NCBI GenBank assembly: GCA_913061505.1
Contig: CAJXSO010000001.1
Coordinates: forward strand, 62,001-126,000
DNA length: 64,000 bases
Direction of reading: 5' to 3'
DNA from: an uncultured Lutimaribacter sp.
GTDB taxonomy: Bacteria; Pseudomonadota; Alphaproteobacteria; Rhodobacterales; Rhodobacteraceae
How positions within the stretch are numbered: the first letter of the stretch is position 1; each line of letters opens with the position of its first letter. Shown in pieces: positions 27,654 to 36,672 of this stretch. A program made the position numbers and the translations under genes. The notes below the pieces were generated by a model. The model worked only from the letters and a program-made list of their open reading frames with translations, was not told the DNA's origin and made no database searches.

Positions 27654-28565
27654 CTAAGGGAATGCGCGCGCTGTGACATCCCATGCATGGGGCAGGTCGA
27701 TTTGCACATTCATCACCAGATCTGGCGGCATCGCACAGCGCTTTTCCTTGGGCACGCCGGGGATATCGATATCATGCGTCCGCTCAACCACCGAAACCAG
27801 CGCAAAAGACCTGTCTGGAAACTGGCACCCCATCATAAGCCTTTGATAACTTAGGGGAATGCGCCCCTTATGGGTGCCATCGGTGATTTGGGTATGCACA
27901 TGGTCATAGCGCAGGCCATGGGTGCTGGCCACATCGGTAAACGCGTCAGACAGCAACGCCGCAAAAGGCGAGCCGCCGGGCAGCTGATCGACAATCGCGC
28001 CCACGCTGCTTTTGGCCTTGGCCCAGCCATACCAGCTGGCAAACGACGATTTTTCGCCAATTTCGCTGCATAACCACGAATCACCCATAGGACGGTAGAC
28101 CAGAATATAGGGGCGCAGCGGCTGAAATGCGGGCGCCTCGATCATGCCAGCGGACTGCACCCAACACTGTAGCGCCGCACGCATCAGGCTGGAATGGCCC
28201 TGCATCACCCGCGAAATGGGGTGCTGTTGCATGGCGTAATCAAACACACCTTTCTCAGCATAATTGGCCGAGAACAGACCGCCCTGGGTAGACAAATGGC
28301 CACTGGCCCAGGCGTGGGCACGGGCCAACAGTTTTTGCGCCTCGGGCAGGGCGCGCTGGCCGGCCTCGGTGAGCTGATATTGGCGGTCGATCAGGTGAAA
28401 CAGGGGGGTGCCGCGCATCTCTTCTAGCTGGGCGATGTGGCGGCGCACGGTTTGGCGGGTGCTGCGCAATTCCTTGACCGCATGCGACAGGTTCAAGGTG
28501 CGCGCAAGCGTGGTGAAGGAACGCAGCATTTCAAACAAAATGGCATGAGAGGGATGCTCAACCAT
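27654..28565 (-). CDS. LysR-like transcriptional regulator with non-canonical C-terminal half
   Basis: 303 residues. The first 75 residues form a LysR-type winged helix (MLRSFTTLARTLNLSHAVKE, then TRQTVRRHIAQLEEMRGTPLF and YQLTEAGQRALP). The remainder lacks the usual LysR effector-domain signatures; it is rich in Trp, Tyr and His (YILVYRPMGDSWLCSEIGEK, FASWYGWAKAK) and includes a charged stretch VSVVERTHDIDIPGVPKEKR. The ligand is unknown. It is divergent from the small XRE gene and upstream of the GNAT-like gene on the same strand. Confidence 0.6.
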   Translation of the reverse strand: MVEHPSHAILFEMLRSFTTLARTLNLSHAVKELRSTRQTVRRHIAQLEEMRGTPLFHLIDRQYQLTEAGQRALPEAQKLLARAHAWASGHLSTQGGLFSANYAEKGVFDYAMQQHPISRVMQGHSSLMRAALQCWVQSAGMIEAPAFQPLRPYILVYRPMGDSWLCSEIGEKSSFASWYGWAKAKSSVGAIVDQLPGGSPFAALLSDAFTDVASTHGLRYDHVHTQITDGTHKGRIPLSYQRLMMGCQFPDRSFALVSVVERTHDIDIPGVPKEKRCAMPPDLVMNVQIDLPHAWDVTARAFP

Positions 28566-28808
28566 AGCTGGGCTTTCACATATACAAGGTGCCTGCGGCC
28601 AGTCGTGGGTGGTGTTTCACACGATACCAGCGACAGGCTGGCACCGGCAAACTGGCCTTGGCGCTTACGGGTTACAATTCATCCAACACTGGATGAGAAA
28701 TAATACATCGAAGGGTGCCCCATGCAAGCCATGGGTGTGCAAGTAGTTAATTGATTGGTCAATATCTTTGGGCACACTCGCCTTGGTAGTAAACAAGGAG
28801 GGCCCGTT

Positions 28809-29165
28809 ATGCCGCATTCCGTTGATATTCATGTTGGGCAGCGCCTGAAACACCTGCGCGTCTTGCGCGGCCTAACCCAAACCGATGTGGCCGATGGCTT
28901 GGGTATTTCGTTTCAACAGGTGCAAAAATACGAGCTGGGGCGCAATCGCATCTCGGCCAGCAAACTATACGAATTGGGGCGCATTCTGGCGGTGCAACCG
29001 GGCTATTTCTTTGAAGGGATCGACGAAGAGATATGCCCCGAAACCGCCCAGCTAGACGAGGAAGGCGCGCGCATTGCCAGTATGCTGGCGCGCATCAAAG
29101 ACGAAAGGCTGCGCAGCCAGATCCGCAGTTTTATCTCGGAACTGGCCAATGATCAGGCGGCCTAG
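28809..29165 (+). CDS. XRE-family helix-turn-helix regulator
   Basis: 118 residues. The HTH domain (approx. 10-64) shows LKHLRVLRGLTQTDVADGLG, then SFQQVQKYELGRNRISASKL, typical of the small Rhodobacterales XRE group. An acidic C-terminal helix region follows. ATG 28809 is preceded by AAGGAGGG; a longer reading from 28755 is rejected. Short inverted repeats lie in the 243-base upstream gap (TCATCCA/TGGATGA at 28679-28696, CCCATG/CATGGG at 28719-28735 and ATTGA/TCAAT at 28750-28763) and could be autoregulatory sites, but this is speculative. Confidence 0.78.
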   Translation: MPHSVDIHVGQRLKHLRVLRGLTQTDVADGLGISFQQVQKYELGRNRISASKLYELGRILAVQPGYFFEGIDEEICPETAQLDEEGARIASMLARIKDERLRSQIRSFISELANDQAA

Positions 29166-29932
29166 CCCAGCAGCCCGCGCCGCACCAAATTCAGCGAAAC
29201 CAAAACCAAAACCGCCAATGTGGCCCGGCGAAACATATGTTGCTCGAACCGGTCCGACACCATCACCCCCAGCCGCATGCCCAGCAGCGCCGACGGCACC
29301 AAAAGGGCAGAAAACTGCGCTGTTTGCCATGTCAGCACCCCCGATCCGATATGCGCCACAACCAGCGCAACGGCGCCCAGGCCATAAATCACGCCTTGGG
29401 TGCGCATATGGGTGGCTTTGGGCGTATCAAGGGCGGTTAGCAACATCACCGTGGGCGGGCCCCATACCCCTGACATACCGCCGATAAACCCTGCCACCAG
29501 CCCGGTGGCGGCCTCGATCGGGGTGCGGCGCGCGGGGTTTGGGCGGGGGGCCCAACCGGCCAGTTGCACCAGGGCAAACACCAGCACAGGCACGCCGATC
29601 AACAACAGCAGCGTGTCTTGCGCAACCAATGCCGTCACCTGCGCCCCCAGCAAAAGCGCCACCAGCCCCACCGCCATAAACACCCGAAACGCCAGCACCG
29701 CCTGCAGCGCCGCGCGCGGGCCTTGGCGCAGCGCCTGAAAGCCATTTGTGGCCACCGTGGGCAAGATCAGCCCGGCCAAGGCCAAGGTGGGCGACACAAT
29801 GCTGCTAAGCAGCGAGATCATAATCATCGGCATGGCAAAACCGACAATCCCCTTTACCACACCGGCCACAAAGGCCACGGCAAGGGCGATTCCCAAAGTG
29901 GTGGGATCAAATGTGGTGAAAACCTGCTCCAT
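29162..29932 (-). CDS. TauE/SafE-family membrane permease
   Basis: 256 residues with about eight hydrophobic segments. The first repeat has GVVKGIVGFAMPMIMISLLS and the second has GLVAGFIGGMSGVWGPP, the duplicated GxxxGxxG motifs of TauE/SafE (DUF81) sulfite/sulfonate exporters. Substrates in this family vary. It is 14 kb from the taurine genes, so a role in exporting sulfite or sulfate made there is conceivable but not shown. It overlaps the XRE gene tail-to-tail by 4 bases. Confidence 0.8.
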   Translation of the reverse strand: MEQVFTTFDPTTLGIALAVAFVAGVVKGIVGFAMPMIMISLLSSIVSPTLALAGLILPTVATNGFQALRQGPRAALQAVLAFRVFMAVGLVALLLGAQVTALVAQDTLLLLIGVPVLVFALVQLAGWAPRPNPARRTPIEAATGLVAGFIGGMSGVWGPPTVMLLTALDTPKATHMRTQGVIYGLGAVALVVAHIGSGVLTWQTAQFSALLVPSALLGMRLGVMVSDRFEQHMFRRATLAVLVLVSLNLVRRGLLG

Positions 29933-30088
29933 CCCTTGTGCCTATACCGCGGCCCAAGCCGGCGCTAGGCCTTTGATCACAAAAATCAACGCGAAATATT
30001 CAGATATGCCGCAGCAGGCAAAAAGTATTTTTGTTGCGCTGCAGGTGCGAAATAGGTAGGACAGGTGCAGCAAAAAGAGGATGATACC

Positions 30089-31777
30089 ATGGCCCATGAT
30101 GGACAGGATATTGCACTGGGGCAAACCGCGTTGCTGCCCGATCTTCTGGAATTGACCGGCGCAGTTGTGGCCCCGGCCGCAGCCCTGCTGGAAACCGCCA
30201 CCGCGCGCGTGCGTGCGCTGGTCAGCGTGGATGGCAAAGTGTCGAACGCATTGGTGGAAAGCAACCAAACCGCCACCCATGGGCTGGCCTGGCTGGCTAC
30301 CTATGTCGAATCGCTGCGCCAGATGGATAAATGGGCCCGCGCGCTGGCCGCTGATGGCAAATTGGGCGAATTGGAACAGCTGCTGCTGCAAATCGGCTTT
30401 GGGGAATATCTGGCGCAGCTGCGCGGCGGCATTCAGATGAACCAGGGCGAAATTCTGCGCCCCCAGGATCTGGGCCTTGGCGAGGGCGATATGGCGCCTT
30501 TCACCACCGGCCCCGCCGCTGTTTTGGCGCTGCAGGGCAATACCCAGGCCGCGCGCACCCGTTTGGTAGAGCTGATGCAGGAACAGGCTGGCGCCACCCT
30601 GTTTGGCGCCTCGGGCCTTGATGAAGAGCTAGAGATGATCCGCGACCAGTTCCGCCGCTACGCGGTAGAGCGGGTCGAACCCCATGCCCATGAATGGCAC
30701 CTGAAAGACGAGCTGATCCCGATGGAAATCATCGAGGAGCTGGCCGAAATGGGTGTGTTTGGCCTGACCATCCCCGAGGAATTTGGCGGCTTTGGCCTGT
30801 CGAAAGCATCCATGTGCGTTGTGTCGGAAGAGCTGAGCCGCGGCTATATCGGTGTGGGCTCGCTTGGCACGCGCTCGGAAATTGCGGCCGAGCTGATTAT
30901 CGCCGGCGGCACGGATGAACAAAAGGCGCATTGGTTGCCGAAAATTGCCAGCGCCGAAATTCTGCCCACCGCCGTGTTCACCGAGCCGAACACCGGCTCG
31001 GATCTTGGCAGCCTGCGCACCCGCGCTGTGCAAGACGAAAACGGCGACTGGAAAGTCACCGGCAACAAAACCTGGATCACCCATGCCGCGCGCACCCATG
31101 TGATGACGCTGCTGGCCCGCACAGACCCGGAAACAACCGATCACCGTGGCCTGTCGATGTTCCTGGCCGAGAAAACCCCCGGCACCGACGAAGCCCCCTT
31201 CCCCACCCCGGGCATGACCGGCGGCGAGATCGAGGTGCTGGGCTATCGCGGCATGAAGGAATACGAGCTGGGCTTTGATAATTTCCACGTCAAAGGCGAA
31301 AACCTGCTGGGCGGCAAAACCGGCCAGGGCTTTAAGCAGCTGATGCAAACCTTTGAATCGGCCCGTATCCAAACCGCCGCACGCGCCATTGGCGTGGCAC
31401 AGGCGGCGCTGGATGTGGCCATGCAATACGCCATCGACCGCAAGCAATTTGGCAAATCGCTCATCGCCTTCCCCCGCGTTTCGGGCAAGCTGGCGATGAT
31501 GGCGGTGGAGATCATGATCGCGCGTCAGCTGACCTATTTCTCGGCCTTCGAGAAAGACAATGACCGCCGCTGCGACCTAGAGGCCGGCATGGCCAAGCTG
31601 CTGGGCGCACGCGTGGCATGGGCGGCTGCTGATAACGGGTTGCAAATCCACGGCGGCAACGGCTTTGCGCTGGAATATAAGATCAGCCGCATTCTGTGCG
31701 ATGCCCGTATTTTGAACATCTTCGAAGGGGCTGCAGAAATTCAGGCGCAGGTGATCGCGCGCCGCCTGCTGGCCTAA
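30089..31777 (+). CDS. mcd: (2S)-methylsuccinyl-CoA dehydrogenase (ethylmalonyl-CoA pathway)
   Basis: 562 residues: an acyl-CoA dehydrogenase with an N-terminal extension of about 170 residues (VRALVSVDGKVSNALVESNQ, HGLAWLATYVESLRQM), which is the distinguishing feature of Mcd. The dehydrogenase part contains TEPNTGSDLGSLRTRA (FAD site), GNKTWITHAA, IQIHGG-like LQIHGGNGFA and the C-terminal IFEGAAEIQ with the likely catalytic Glu. It oxidises methylsuccinyl-CoA to mesaconyl-CoA during acetyl-CoA assimilation. ATG 30089 follows AAAAGAGGA. Assignment rests on the extension plus lineage; other acyl-CoA dehydrogenases are less likely. Confidence 0.83.
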   Translation: MAHDGQDIALGQTALLPDLLELTGAVVAPAAALLETATARVRALVSVDGKVSNALVESNQTATHGLAWLATYVESLRQMDKWARALAADGKLGELEQLLLQIGFGEYLAQLRGGIQMNQGEILRPQDLGLGEGDMAPFTTGPAAVLALQGNTQAARTRLVELMQEQAGATLFGASGLDEELEMIRDQFRRYAVERVEPHAHEWHLKDELIPMEIIEELAEMGVFGLTIPEEFGGFGLSKASMCVVSEELSRGYIGVGSLGTRSEIAAELIIAGGTDEQKAHWLPKIASAEILPTAVFTEPNTGSDLGSLRTRAVQDENGDWKVTGNKTWITHAARTHVMTLLARTDPETTDHRGLSMFLAEKTPGTDEAPFPTPGMTGGEIEVLGYRGMKEYELGFDNFHVKGENLLGGKTGQGFKQLMQTFESARIQTAARAIGVAQAALDVAMQYAIDRKQFGKSLIAFPRVSGKLAMMAVEIMIARQLTYFSAFEKDNDRRCDLEAGMAKLLGARVAWAAADNGLQIHGGNGFALEYKISRILCDARILNIFEGAAEIQAQVIARRLLA

Positions 31778-31798
31778 GGGGGCAGGCATTGCATTTCA

Positions 31799-31830
31799 GG
31801 CCGGGCAGCCCTTGCCCGGCCTTTTCTTTT
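31799..31830 (+). terminator. Rho-independent terminator after mcd
   Basis: Arms GGCCGGGCA (31799-31807) and TGCCCGGCC (31813-31821) with a 5-base loop are followed by TTTTCTTTT. It separates mcd from the downstream cleavage-enzyme gene. Confidence 0.85.
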
Positions 31831-31916
31831 GCCAAACTGGCGGCGCAATTGCCCAGCCCCCTTGCCCATGATCGAATATATGTGGCAACGTCAACTAATA
31901 CGCGCGAGGAGGGACC

Positions 31917-32747
31917 ATGACGAAACCTTGTATCATTTGTGTGGCCATCACTGGATCTGTGCCGCAAAAATCTGACAACCCGGCAGTGCCGATCACCGTA
32001 TCAGAGCAGCTGGAAAGCACCCATGCCGCATTCGAGGCCGGCGCCAGCATATGCCACGCCCATGTGCGCAACGACGATGGCAGCCCCTCGTCTGACCCTG
32101 ATAAATTCGCCCTGCTGAAAGAAGGGCTGGAAAAACATTGCCCCGGCATGATTATCCAGTTTTCCACCGGCGGGCGCTCGGGGGCGGGGCAGGCGCGCGG
32201 CGGCATGCTGCCTTTGCGCCCTGATATGGCCTCGCTGTCGGTGGGCTCGAATAACTTTCCCACCCGGGTCTATGAAAACCCGCCAGATCTGGTGGATTGG
32301 CTGGCCTCGGAAATGCGCACATATCAGGTAAAGCCCGAGATCGAATGTTTCGATCTCAGCCATATTCACCAGGCTGCAAAGATGAACAAGGATGGCCGCA
32401 TTCCGGGCCAGCTTTATGTGCAATTCGTGATGGGCGTGAAAAACGCAATGCCCGTCGATCGGCCAACGTTTGATTTCTATATCGAAACGGTCAAGCGCCT
32501 GCTGCCCGATGCCGAATGGTGTGCCGCGGGCATTGGGGCGGGCCAGCTGACCATCAATGAATGGACGGTTGCCGCAGGTGGGCATGCGCGCGCCGGGCTG
32601 GAAGATAACGTGCGCCTTGACCGCGATACGCTGGCGCCCTCGAACGCAGCCCTGGTGCAGCGCGTGGTGGATCTATGCGCCAAGCATGACCGCCCCGTTG
32701 CCACCCCCGCACAAGCGCGCGAAATTTTGGGCCTGCGCCCAGCCTGA
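31917..32747 (+). CDS. Beta-keto acid cleavage enzyme (BKACE family)
   Basis: 276 residues. CHAHVRND places His47 and His49 as zinc ligands, FSTGGRSG binds substrate, and GVKNAMP plus AGIGAGQLTINEWTVAAGGH are family blocks. BKACE proteins condense a beta-keto acid with acetyl-CoA to give acetoacetate and a new acyl-CoA; substrate identity (3-keto-5-aminohexanoate, dehydrocarnitine and others) cannot be read from sequence alone. A GAGGAGGGA Shine-Dalgarno site precedes the ATG. It stands between two terminators as a single-gene unit next to mcd. Confidence 0.85.
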   Translation: MTKPCIICVAITGSVPQKSDNPAVPITVSEQLESTHAAFEAGASICHAHVRNDDGSPSSDPDKFALLKEGLEKHCPGMIIQFSTGGRSGAGQARGGMLPLRPDMASLSVGSNNFPTRVYENPPDLVDWLASEMRTYQVKPEIECFDLSHIHQAAKMNKDGRIPGQLYVQFVMGVKNAMPVDRPTFDFYIETVKRLLPDAEWCAAGIGAGQLTINEWTVAAGGHARAGLEDNVRLDRDTLAPSNAALVQRVVDLCAKHDRPVATPAQAREILGLRPA

Positions 32748-32765
32748 GCTCAGGCGAAATGGCAC

Positions 32766-32798
32766 AAAAAAGGGCCGCCCGTTGGTGGCCCTTTTTTT
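32766..32798 (+). terminator. Terminator between the BKACE and TDT-family genes
   Basis: AAAAAAGGGCC and GGCCCTTTTTTT arms surround a short inner stem (GCC/GGT) and loop. It is nearly symmetric and can serve the minus-strand transporter gene that ends at 32821 as well. Confidence 0.85.
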
Positions 32799-32820
32799 AT
32801 TTCAAACCCTGCGGGAAAGC

Positions 32821-33807
32821 CTATTCAGGCACACAGATTTCGCCCGCCCGTATGGCACGCAACGTGCGCCACACCAGCCCTGCAATCACCACCAGCAACA
32901 CCGCCATCAGCCCTGCGCCAATCCATATATGCGCCGCACTGCCGGCCATTTTGGCATAACGAAAGCTGGCAATCGTGACCGCCGCAAAGGGAAAACTGAG
33001 CGCCCAGAACGACAAGGCAAAAGGCAGCTGCAAGATGCGCGGCAGGTTCACCGCCACAATCAGCGTAAAGAAATATGCCCCGCTAAGCAGCAGATGGGCA
33101 AAGGCATCGACCTGCCCCACCAGCTGCACCCAGGCCACAAACCCCACAGCAGGCGGGGCGATCAGGATAACCAGGGTTGGCTGTAATTTACCCGGCATCG
33201 GATCGTGAAAGATCAGGCGGTTCATCACCAGCGTCAGCAACACAATCCAAAACAGCAGCCCAACCGCCATGAAATACCAGCTGATTTCGATATAGCCCAG
33301 CTGCACCCCTGCAATCGGCACCAGCACATTGCCAACAGCCGGAATAAACCAAGCCGGCGTCAAATGCCCAGTTTGGAAAGCGCGCGCTGAAATCCAGCCA
33401 GATATGACCGCAATGGTCAGCACCCCCTGCCCCAGCATGCCCGCCAGCCACAGCATATGCGCCACACCCGGGGCATGCGGCAGGGTGGCCGTGGCGATGA
33501 GCAGCAGCGAGATTGAGATGGCGGGAAAAAATGCCAGCCGCACCGGGTGGTGCCACTCATGCGCCACCGCATCTGGGTGGCGCAGCGCCTTGGCCAGATA
33601 AAGCACACCGATCACCGCAGCGGCCGCCAGCGTGGCAGCATAGGCCGCCAAGGTAAACCCACGCGGCAGGCCAAGCGCGCTTTCTGCCGCGTGCAGCGCC
33701 AGGGTGAGCCCAGACAGCCCCATGACCACCGCAAAAAACGGCACCGGGAAATGCTGCAACCACCCGTCTTGGGCAGCCATCCCCTGCGCCTGTGCCTTGT
33801 TACTCAT
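32821..33807 (-). CDS. SLAC1/TehA-type (TDT family) anion channel or transporter
   Basis: 328 residues with about ten hydrophobic segments. PFFAVVMGLSGLTLAL near residue 22 and HHPVRLAFFPAISISLLLIA (H-P-x-x-x-x-F-F motif) are typical of TDT/SLAC1 proteins. LTPAWFIPAVGNVLVP is the conserved central helix. Family members conduct anions or export tellurite and dicarboxylates. Start ATG 33807 with AAAGGG upstream is chosen over a further upstream ATG. A palindromic TTTG-N8-CAAA site lies about 95 bases upstream. Confidence 0.8.
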   Translation of the reverse strand: MSNKAQAQGMAAQDGWLQHFPVPFFAVVMGLSGLTLALHAAESALGLPRGFTLAAYAATLAAAAVIGVLYLAKALRHPDAVAHEWHHPVRLAFFPAISISLLLIATATLPHAPGVAHMLWLAGMLGQGVLTIAVISGWISARAFQTGHLTPAWFIPAVGNVLVPIAGVQLGYIEISWYFMAVGLLFWIVLLTLVMNRLIFHDPMPGKLQPTLVILIAPPAVGFVAWVQLVGQVDAFAHLLLSGAYFFTLIVAVNLPRILQLPFALSFWALSFPFAAVTIASFRYAKMAGSAAHIWIGAGLMAVLLVVIAGLVWRTLRAIRAGEICVPE

Positions 33808-33902
33808 TTTATTGACCCTTTGCTTGCCGGTATGCTGCGCCCCCAACAGCAGGGGCCGCAGCATACATATCTGCCTTTTGGCATATAAATGGCAAGGGCG
33901 CT

Positions 33903-33916
33903 TTGCCCTAGATCAA
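33903..33916. promoter_or_regulatory. FNR/Crp-like palindrome upstream of the TDT gene
   Basis: TTGCC-CTAG-ATCAA fits the FNR-type pattern TTGAT-N4-ATCAA with one perfect half (ATCAA) and one 3/5 half. It lies 96-109 bases upstream of the TDT-family start and just beyond the end of the amidohydrolase gene. It suggests possible oxygen control, with low confidence. Confidence 0.3.
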
Positions 33917-33947
33917 ATTCCAAAAGCCCCAGCAGGCAGCAGGGGTG

Positions 33948-34820
33948 TTACATCAGGCCCAACAGGCGTGCTGCGTTGTTTTTGATAATATCTGGGCGCA
34001 GCTCGTCTTTGATGTCGATTTTCTCGAAATCAGACAGCCAGCGCTCGGGCGAGATCATCGGCCAATCGGAACCAAACAGAACCTTTTTACGCAGGATCGA
34101 ATTGCAGTAACGCACCAAAATCGGGGGGAAATATTTGGGCGACCAGCCCGACAGGTCGATATAGACATTGGGCTTGTGTTGCGCCACGGCCAGCGCCTCT
34201 TCCTGCCAGGGAAACGAGGGGTGGGCCATAACGATTTTCATATCGGGAAAATCCACAGCCACATCATCGAGATACATGGGGTTGGAATATTTCAGCCGCA
34301 TCCCATTGCCCCCCGCCATGCCCGAGCCTACGCCGGTTTGGCCCGTGTGAAACAGCCCGATCGCACCATGTTCGGCCAGCAATTCGTAAAACGGATAGGC
34401 CATGCGATCATTGGGGAAAAACCCCTGCATCGTGGGGTGGAATTTGAACCCTTTGATGCCGTGTTCCTCGATCAGGCGGCGCGCCTCGCGCACAGCCATT
34501 TTGCCCTTCCACGGGTCGATCGACGCAAAGGGGATCAAAACATCAGAGTTTTGTTTCACCAGCTCGATCACCTCGTCGTTGGAATACCGGCGATAGCCTG
34601 TTTCGCGTTCGGCATCGACGGGGAAAATAACGGCAGCAATATTGGCCGCACGGTAATGCGCTGCGGTTTCGGGAATGGTGGGCGGGTGTTTCCAAGGCGC
34701 GCCAAAATAGCTGGCCATGGTGGATTGCAAATCATCATAGCCATCGTCTTCGTGGCAGCCGCAGGGCTCTTCGGCGTGGGTGTGAATATCGATGGCGCGG
34801 ATTTTATCTAGATCAATCAT
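33948..34820 (-). CDS. Amidohydrolase-2 family metal hydrolase/decarboxylase
   Basis: 290 residues. DIHTH near the N-terminus supplies His13 and His15 as metal ligands; FKFHPTMQGF, MAHPSFPW and FGSDWPMI (catalytic Asp) follow in the order of the ACMSD/amidohydrolase-2 family. In Agrobacterium a protein of this superfamily next to a CoA ligase, hydratase and MarR regulator acts on hydroxyphenyl beta-ketoacyl-CoA; a similar role here is inference. I prefer ATG 34820, preceded by AAGAAAGA, over 34847. It is the last gene of the crotonase-MarR-ligase operon. Confidence 0.75.
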   Translation of the reverse strand: MIDLDKIRAIDIHTHAEEPCGCHEDDGYDDLQSTMASYFGAPWKHPPTIPETAAHYRAANIAAVIFPVDAERETGYRRYSNDEVIELVKQNSDVLIPFASIDPWKGKMAVREARRLIEEHGIKGFKFHPTMQGFFPNDRMAYPFYELLAEHGAIGLFHTGQTGVGSGMAGGNGMRLKYSNPMYLDDVAVDFPDMKIVMAHPSFPWQEEALAVAQHKPNVYIDLSGWSPKYFPPILVRYCNSILRKKVLFGSDWPMISPERWLSDFEKIDIKDELRPDIIKNNAARLLGLM

Positions 34821-34874
34821 CTGCAGTCTTTCTTGTGGTGCAGCCATGCGGCGGCGTGGTGTGTCGTGGGGGCG

Positions 34875-36662
34875 CTACAGGCGCACCACCGCGGCATCGG
34901 GGGTATCGCGGTAAAGCCGTTCCACCAATTCTGCGCGGCGCGTCAGCACCTTGCGCAGGTTCAGGTTGCCCTTTGCGGTCATTTCCTGATCGACCAGGCT
35001 GGGCGCCTCGCTGAGCACCAGGGCGCGGCCTACGCGGGTGGACGAGCCTGTGGCACTGGCCGCCAGCGGCGCAAGACGGGCGCGGATATCGGCCAGCAGG
35101 GCGGCATCGGTGCAGGCCCCGTCGGCCCCCGCAACCGGGCTGGCGGGAAAGATCATTACCCCCAGATCGGCGCGGTCATGGCCGGTGATCACAATATCTG
35201 CAGCCACCCCTTGCAGCGCGGTCATCAGCTGCCCGCGCAGTGCTGCCACGCGCACCCATGTGCCCGATGTCAGTTTGAAATCTTCCGAAATACGCCCATC
35301 GAACGCTAGGCCACGATCGGGGTTTTGCGGATCGACAAAGCGCATTGCGTCGCCAGTGATCAAAAAACCATCGGCATCAAAGGTTTCAGCGGTTTTTTCC
35401 GGCTCGTCCAGATAGCCGGGCATGATATTTGGCCCCTTCACCCGGCACTCATAACGCCCTTCGTCATCGGGGATCAGTTTCACCACTGTGCCATTCATCG
35501 GCGCCCCAACAATGCCAGATCGGGTCACCCGCTCGTGTGTCAGCAGCACAGCGGGCGCGGTTTCTGTCATGCCCCAGCTTGATACCATCAACGGCACGCT
35601 GCCTGTGACCTCGGTTGCCATCTCGCCCAGTGCCGCCCAGGTTTCTTGCGGCAACGAGGCACCGGCGTAAAAGGTAAAATCAAGCCCGGTGAAAAAGCGC
35701 CGGCGCAGATCATCGTCGGTGCGCAGCGCGGCCACCAAGCGGGCAAAGCCCACCGGCACGTTAAAGGCCAGCGTGCCAGTATGCATCGACAGGTTTTCCA
35801 GCGTGCGCCCAAACAGCGCCTCGATCGGCTTGCCATCGTCGATATAAAGCGCGCCACCATTGGCCAGCATCATGTTGAAATTATGCGAGCCACCAAAGAC
35901 GTGGTTCCACGGCAGCCAATCCACAATTTTCGGCGGGCTTTGGCGCAGAAAGGGGAAAGCATCGGCGATTTGGGTTTGGTTCACACACATCATGCGATGG
36001 GTGGTGATCACGCCCTTGGGGTTGGCGGTGGACCCAGAGGTAAACAAGATTTTGCCCACCGTATCGGGGCCAACGGCGGCATGGGCCTGATCAACATCGC
36101 CACGCCCCTGTGCCAGCGCCTGCGCCATGGTGCACAGCGGGCGGGGCGCGCCCGCATCGGTGCTGGCCAATACCGCGATGCCGGCCAGTTGCGGCAACAT
36201 CAGCGCATCGCCATAGCGGGCTGGATCATCCACAAACAACAGCGCAGGCTTTACCTTTTCGGCGATATAAACCAGCCGGTCATGGGCGCCACTGATCAGC
36301 GAATATTGCTCGGCCACGGGCACGCTGGCGCGGCCCACATATTGCGTGGCCAAAGCCACCAGCGCATGATCTACCGAATTGCCAGACAGCACCAGCACCG
36401 GGCCATCGCCAGGCTGGTCCAGCAGCCAAGCCCCCAGCGCGCGCACGGTTTGCAAGGTTTCACGGTAGCTAAGCTCGCGCCACCCCGCCCCCGAACGTTC
36501 GGCAATGAACACGGCATCTGGGGTGGCATCGGCCCAATGGTGCAGCCAAGCGCCGGTGCTGGTGGCCACCGGGCCCAGCGTGTGGCGCGATGTCAGGATC
36601 AGGCTGCCATCAGCCTGCGGCTGGCAATTTACAGATTGCGGGGTGTAGCGGGCATCGGTCAT
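34875..36662 (-). CDS. Feruloyl-CoA synthase-like aryl-CoA ligase
   Basis: 595 residues, an adenylate-forming enzyme. The P-loop ILFTSGSTANPKGV is near residue 206, SWGMTETAP near 363, GDAMRFVD near 440 and the catalytic C-terminal lysine region MTAKGNLNLRKVL near 565. Length and the DWLPWNHVFGG block match the feruloyl-CoA synthase group rather than acetyl-CoA ligases. It likely activates a hydroxycinnamate or related aromatic acid. It starts 10 bases after the MarR gene. Confidence 0.8.
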   Translation of the reverse strand: MTDARYTPQSVNCQPQADGSLILTSRHTLGPVATSTGAWLHHWADATPDAVFIAERSGAGWRELSYRETLQTVRALGAWLLDQPGDGPVLVLSGNSVDHALVALATQYVGRASVPVAEQYSLISGAHDRLVYIAEKVKPALLFVDDPARYGDALMLPQLAGIAVLASTDAGAPRPLCTMAQALAQGRGDVDQAHAAVGPDTVGKILFTSGSTANPKGVITTHRMMCVNQTQIADAFPFLRQSPPKIVDWLPWNHVFGGSHNFNMMLANGGALYIDDGKPIEALFGRTLENLSMHTGTLAFNVPVGFARLVAALRTDDDLRRRFFTGLDFTFYAGASLPQETWAALGEMATEVTGSVPLMVSSWGMTETAPAVLLTHERVTRSGIVGAPMNGTVVKLIPDDEGRYECRVKGPNIMPGYLDEPEKTAETFDADGFLITGDAMRFVDPQNPDRGLAFDGRISEDFKLTSGTWVRVAALRGQLMTALQGVAADIVITGHDRADLGVMIFPASPVAGADGACTDAALLADIRARLAPLAASATGSSTRVGRALVLSEAPSLVDQEMTAKGNLNLRKVLTRRAELVERLYRDTPDAAVVRL

Positions 36663-36672
36663 GGGCGGTCCC

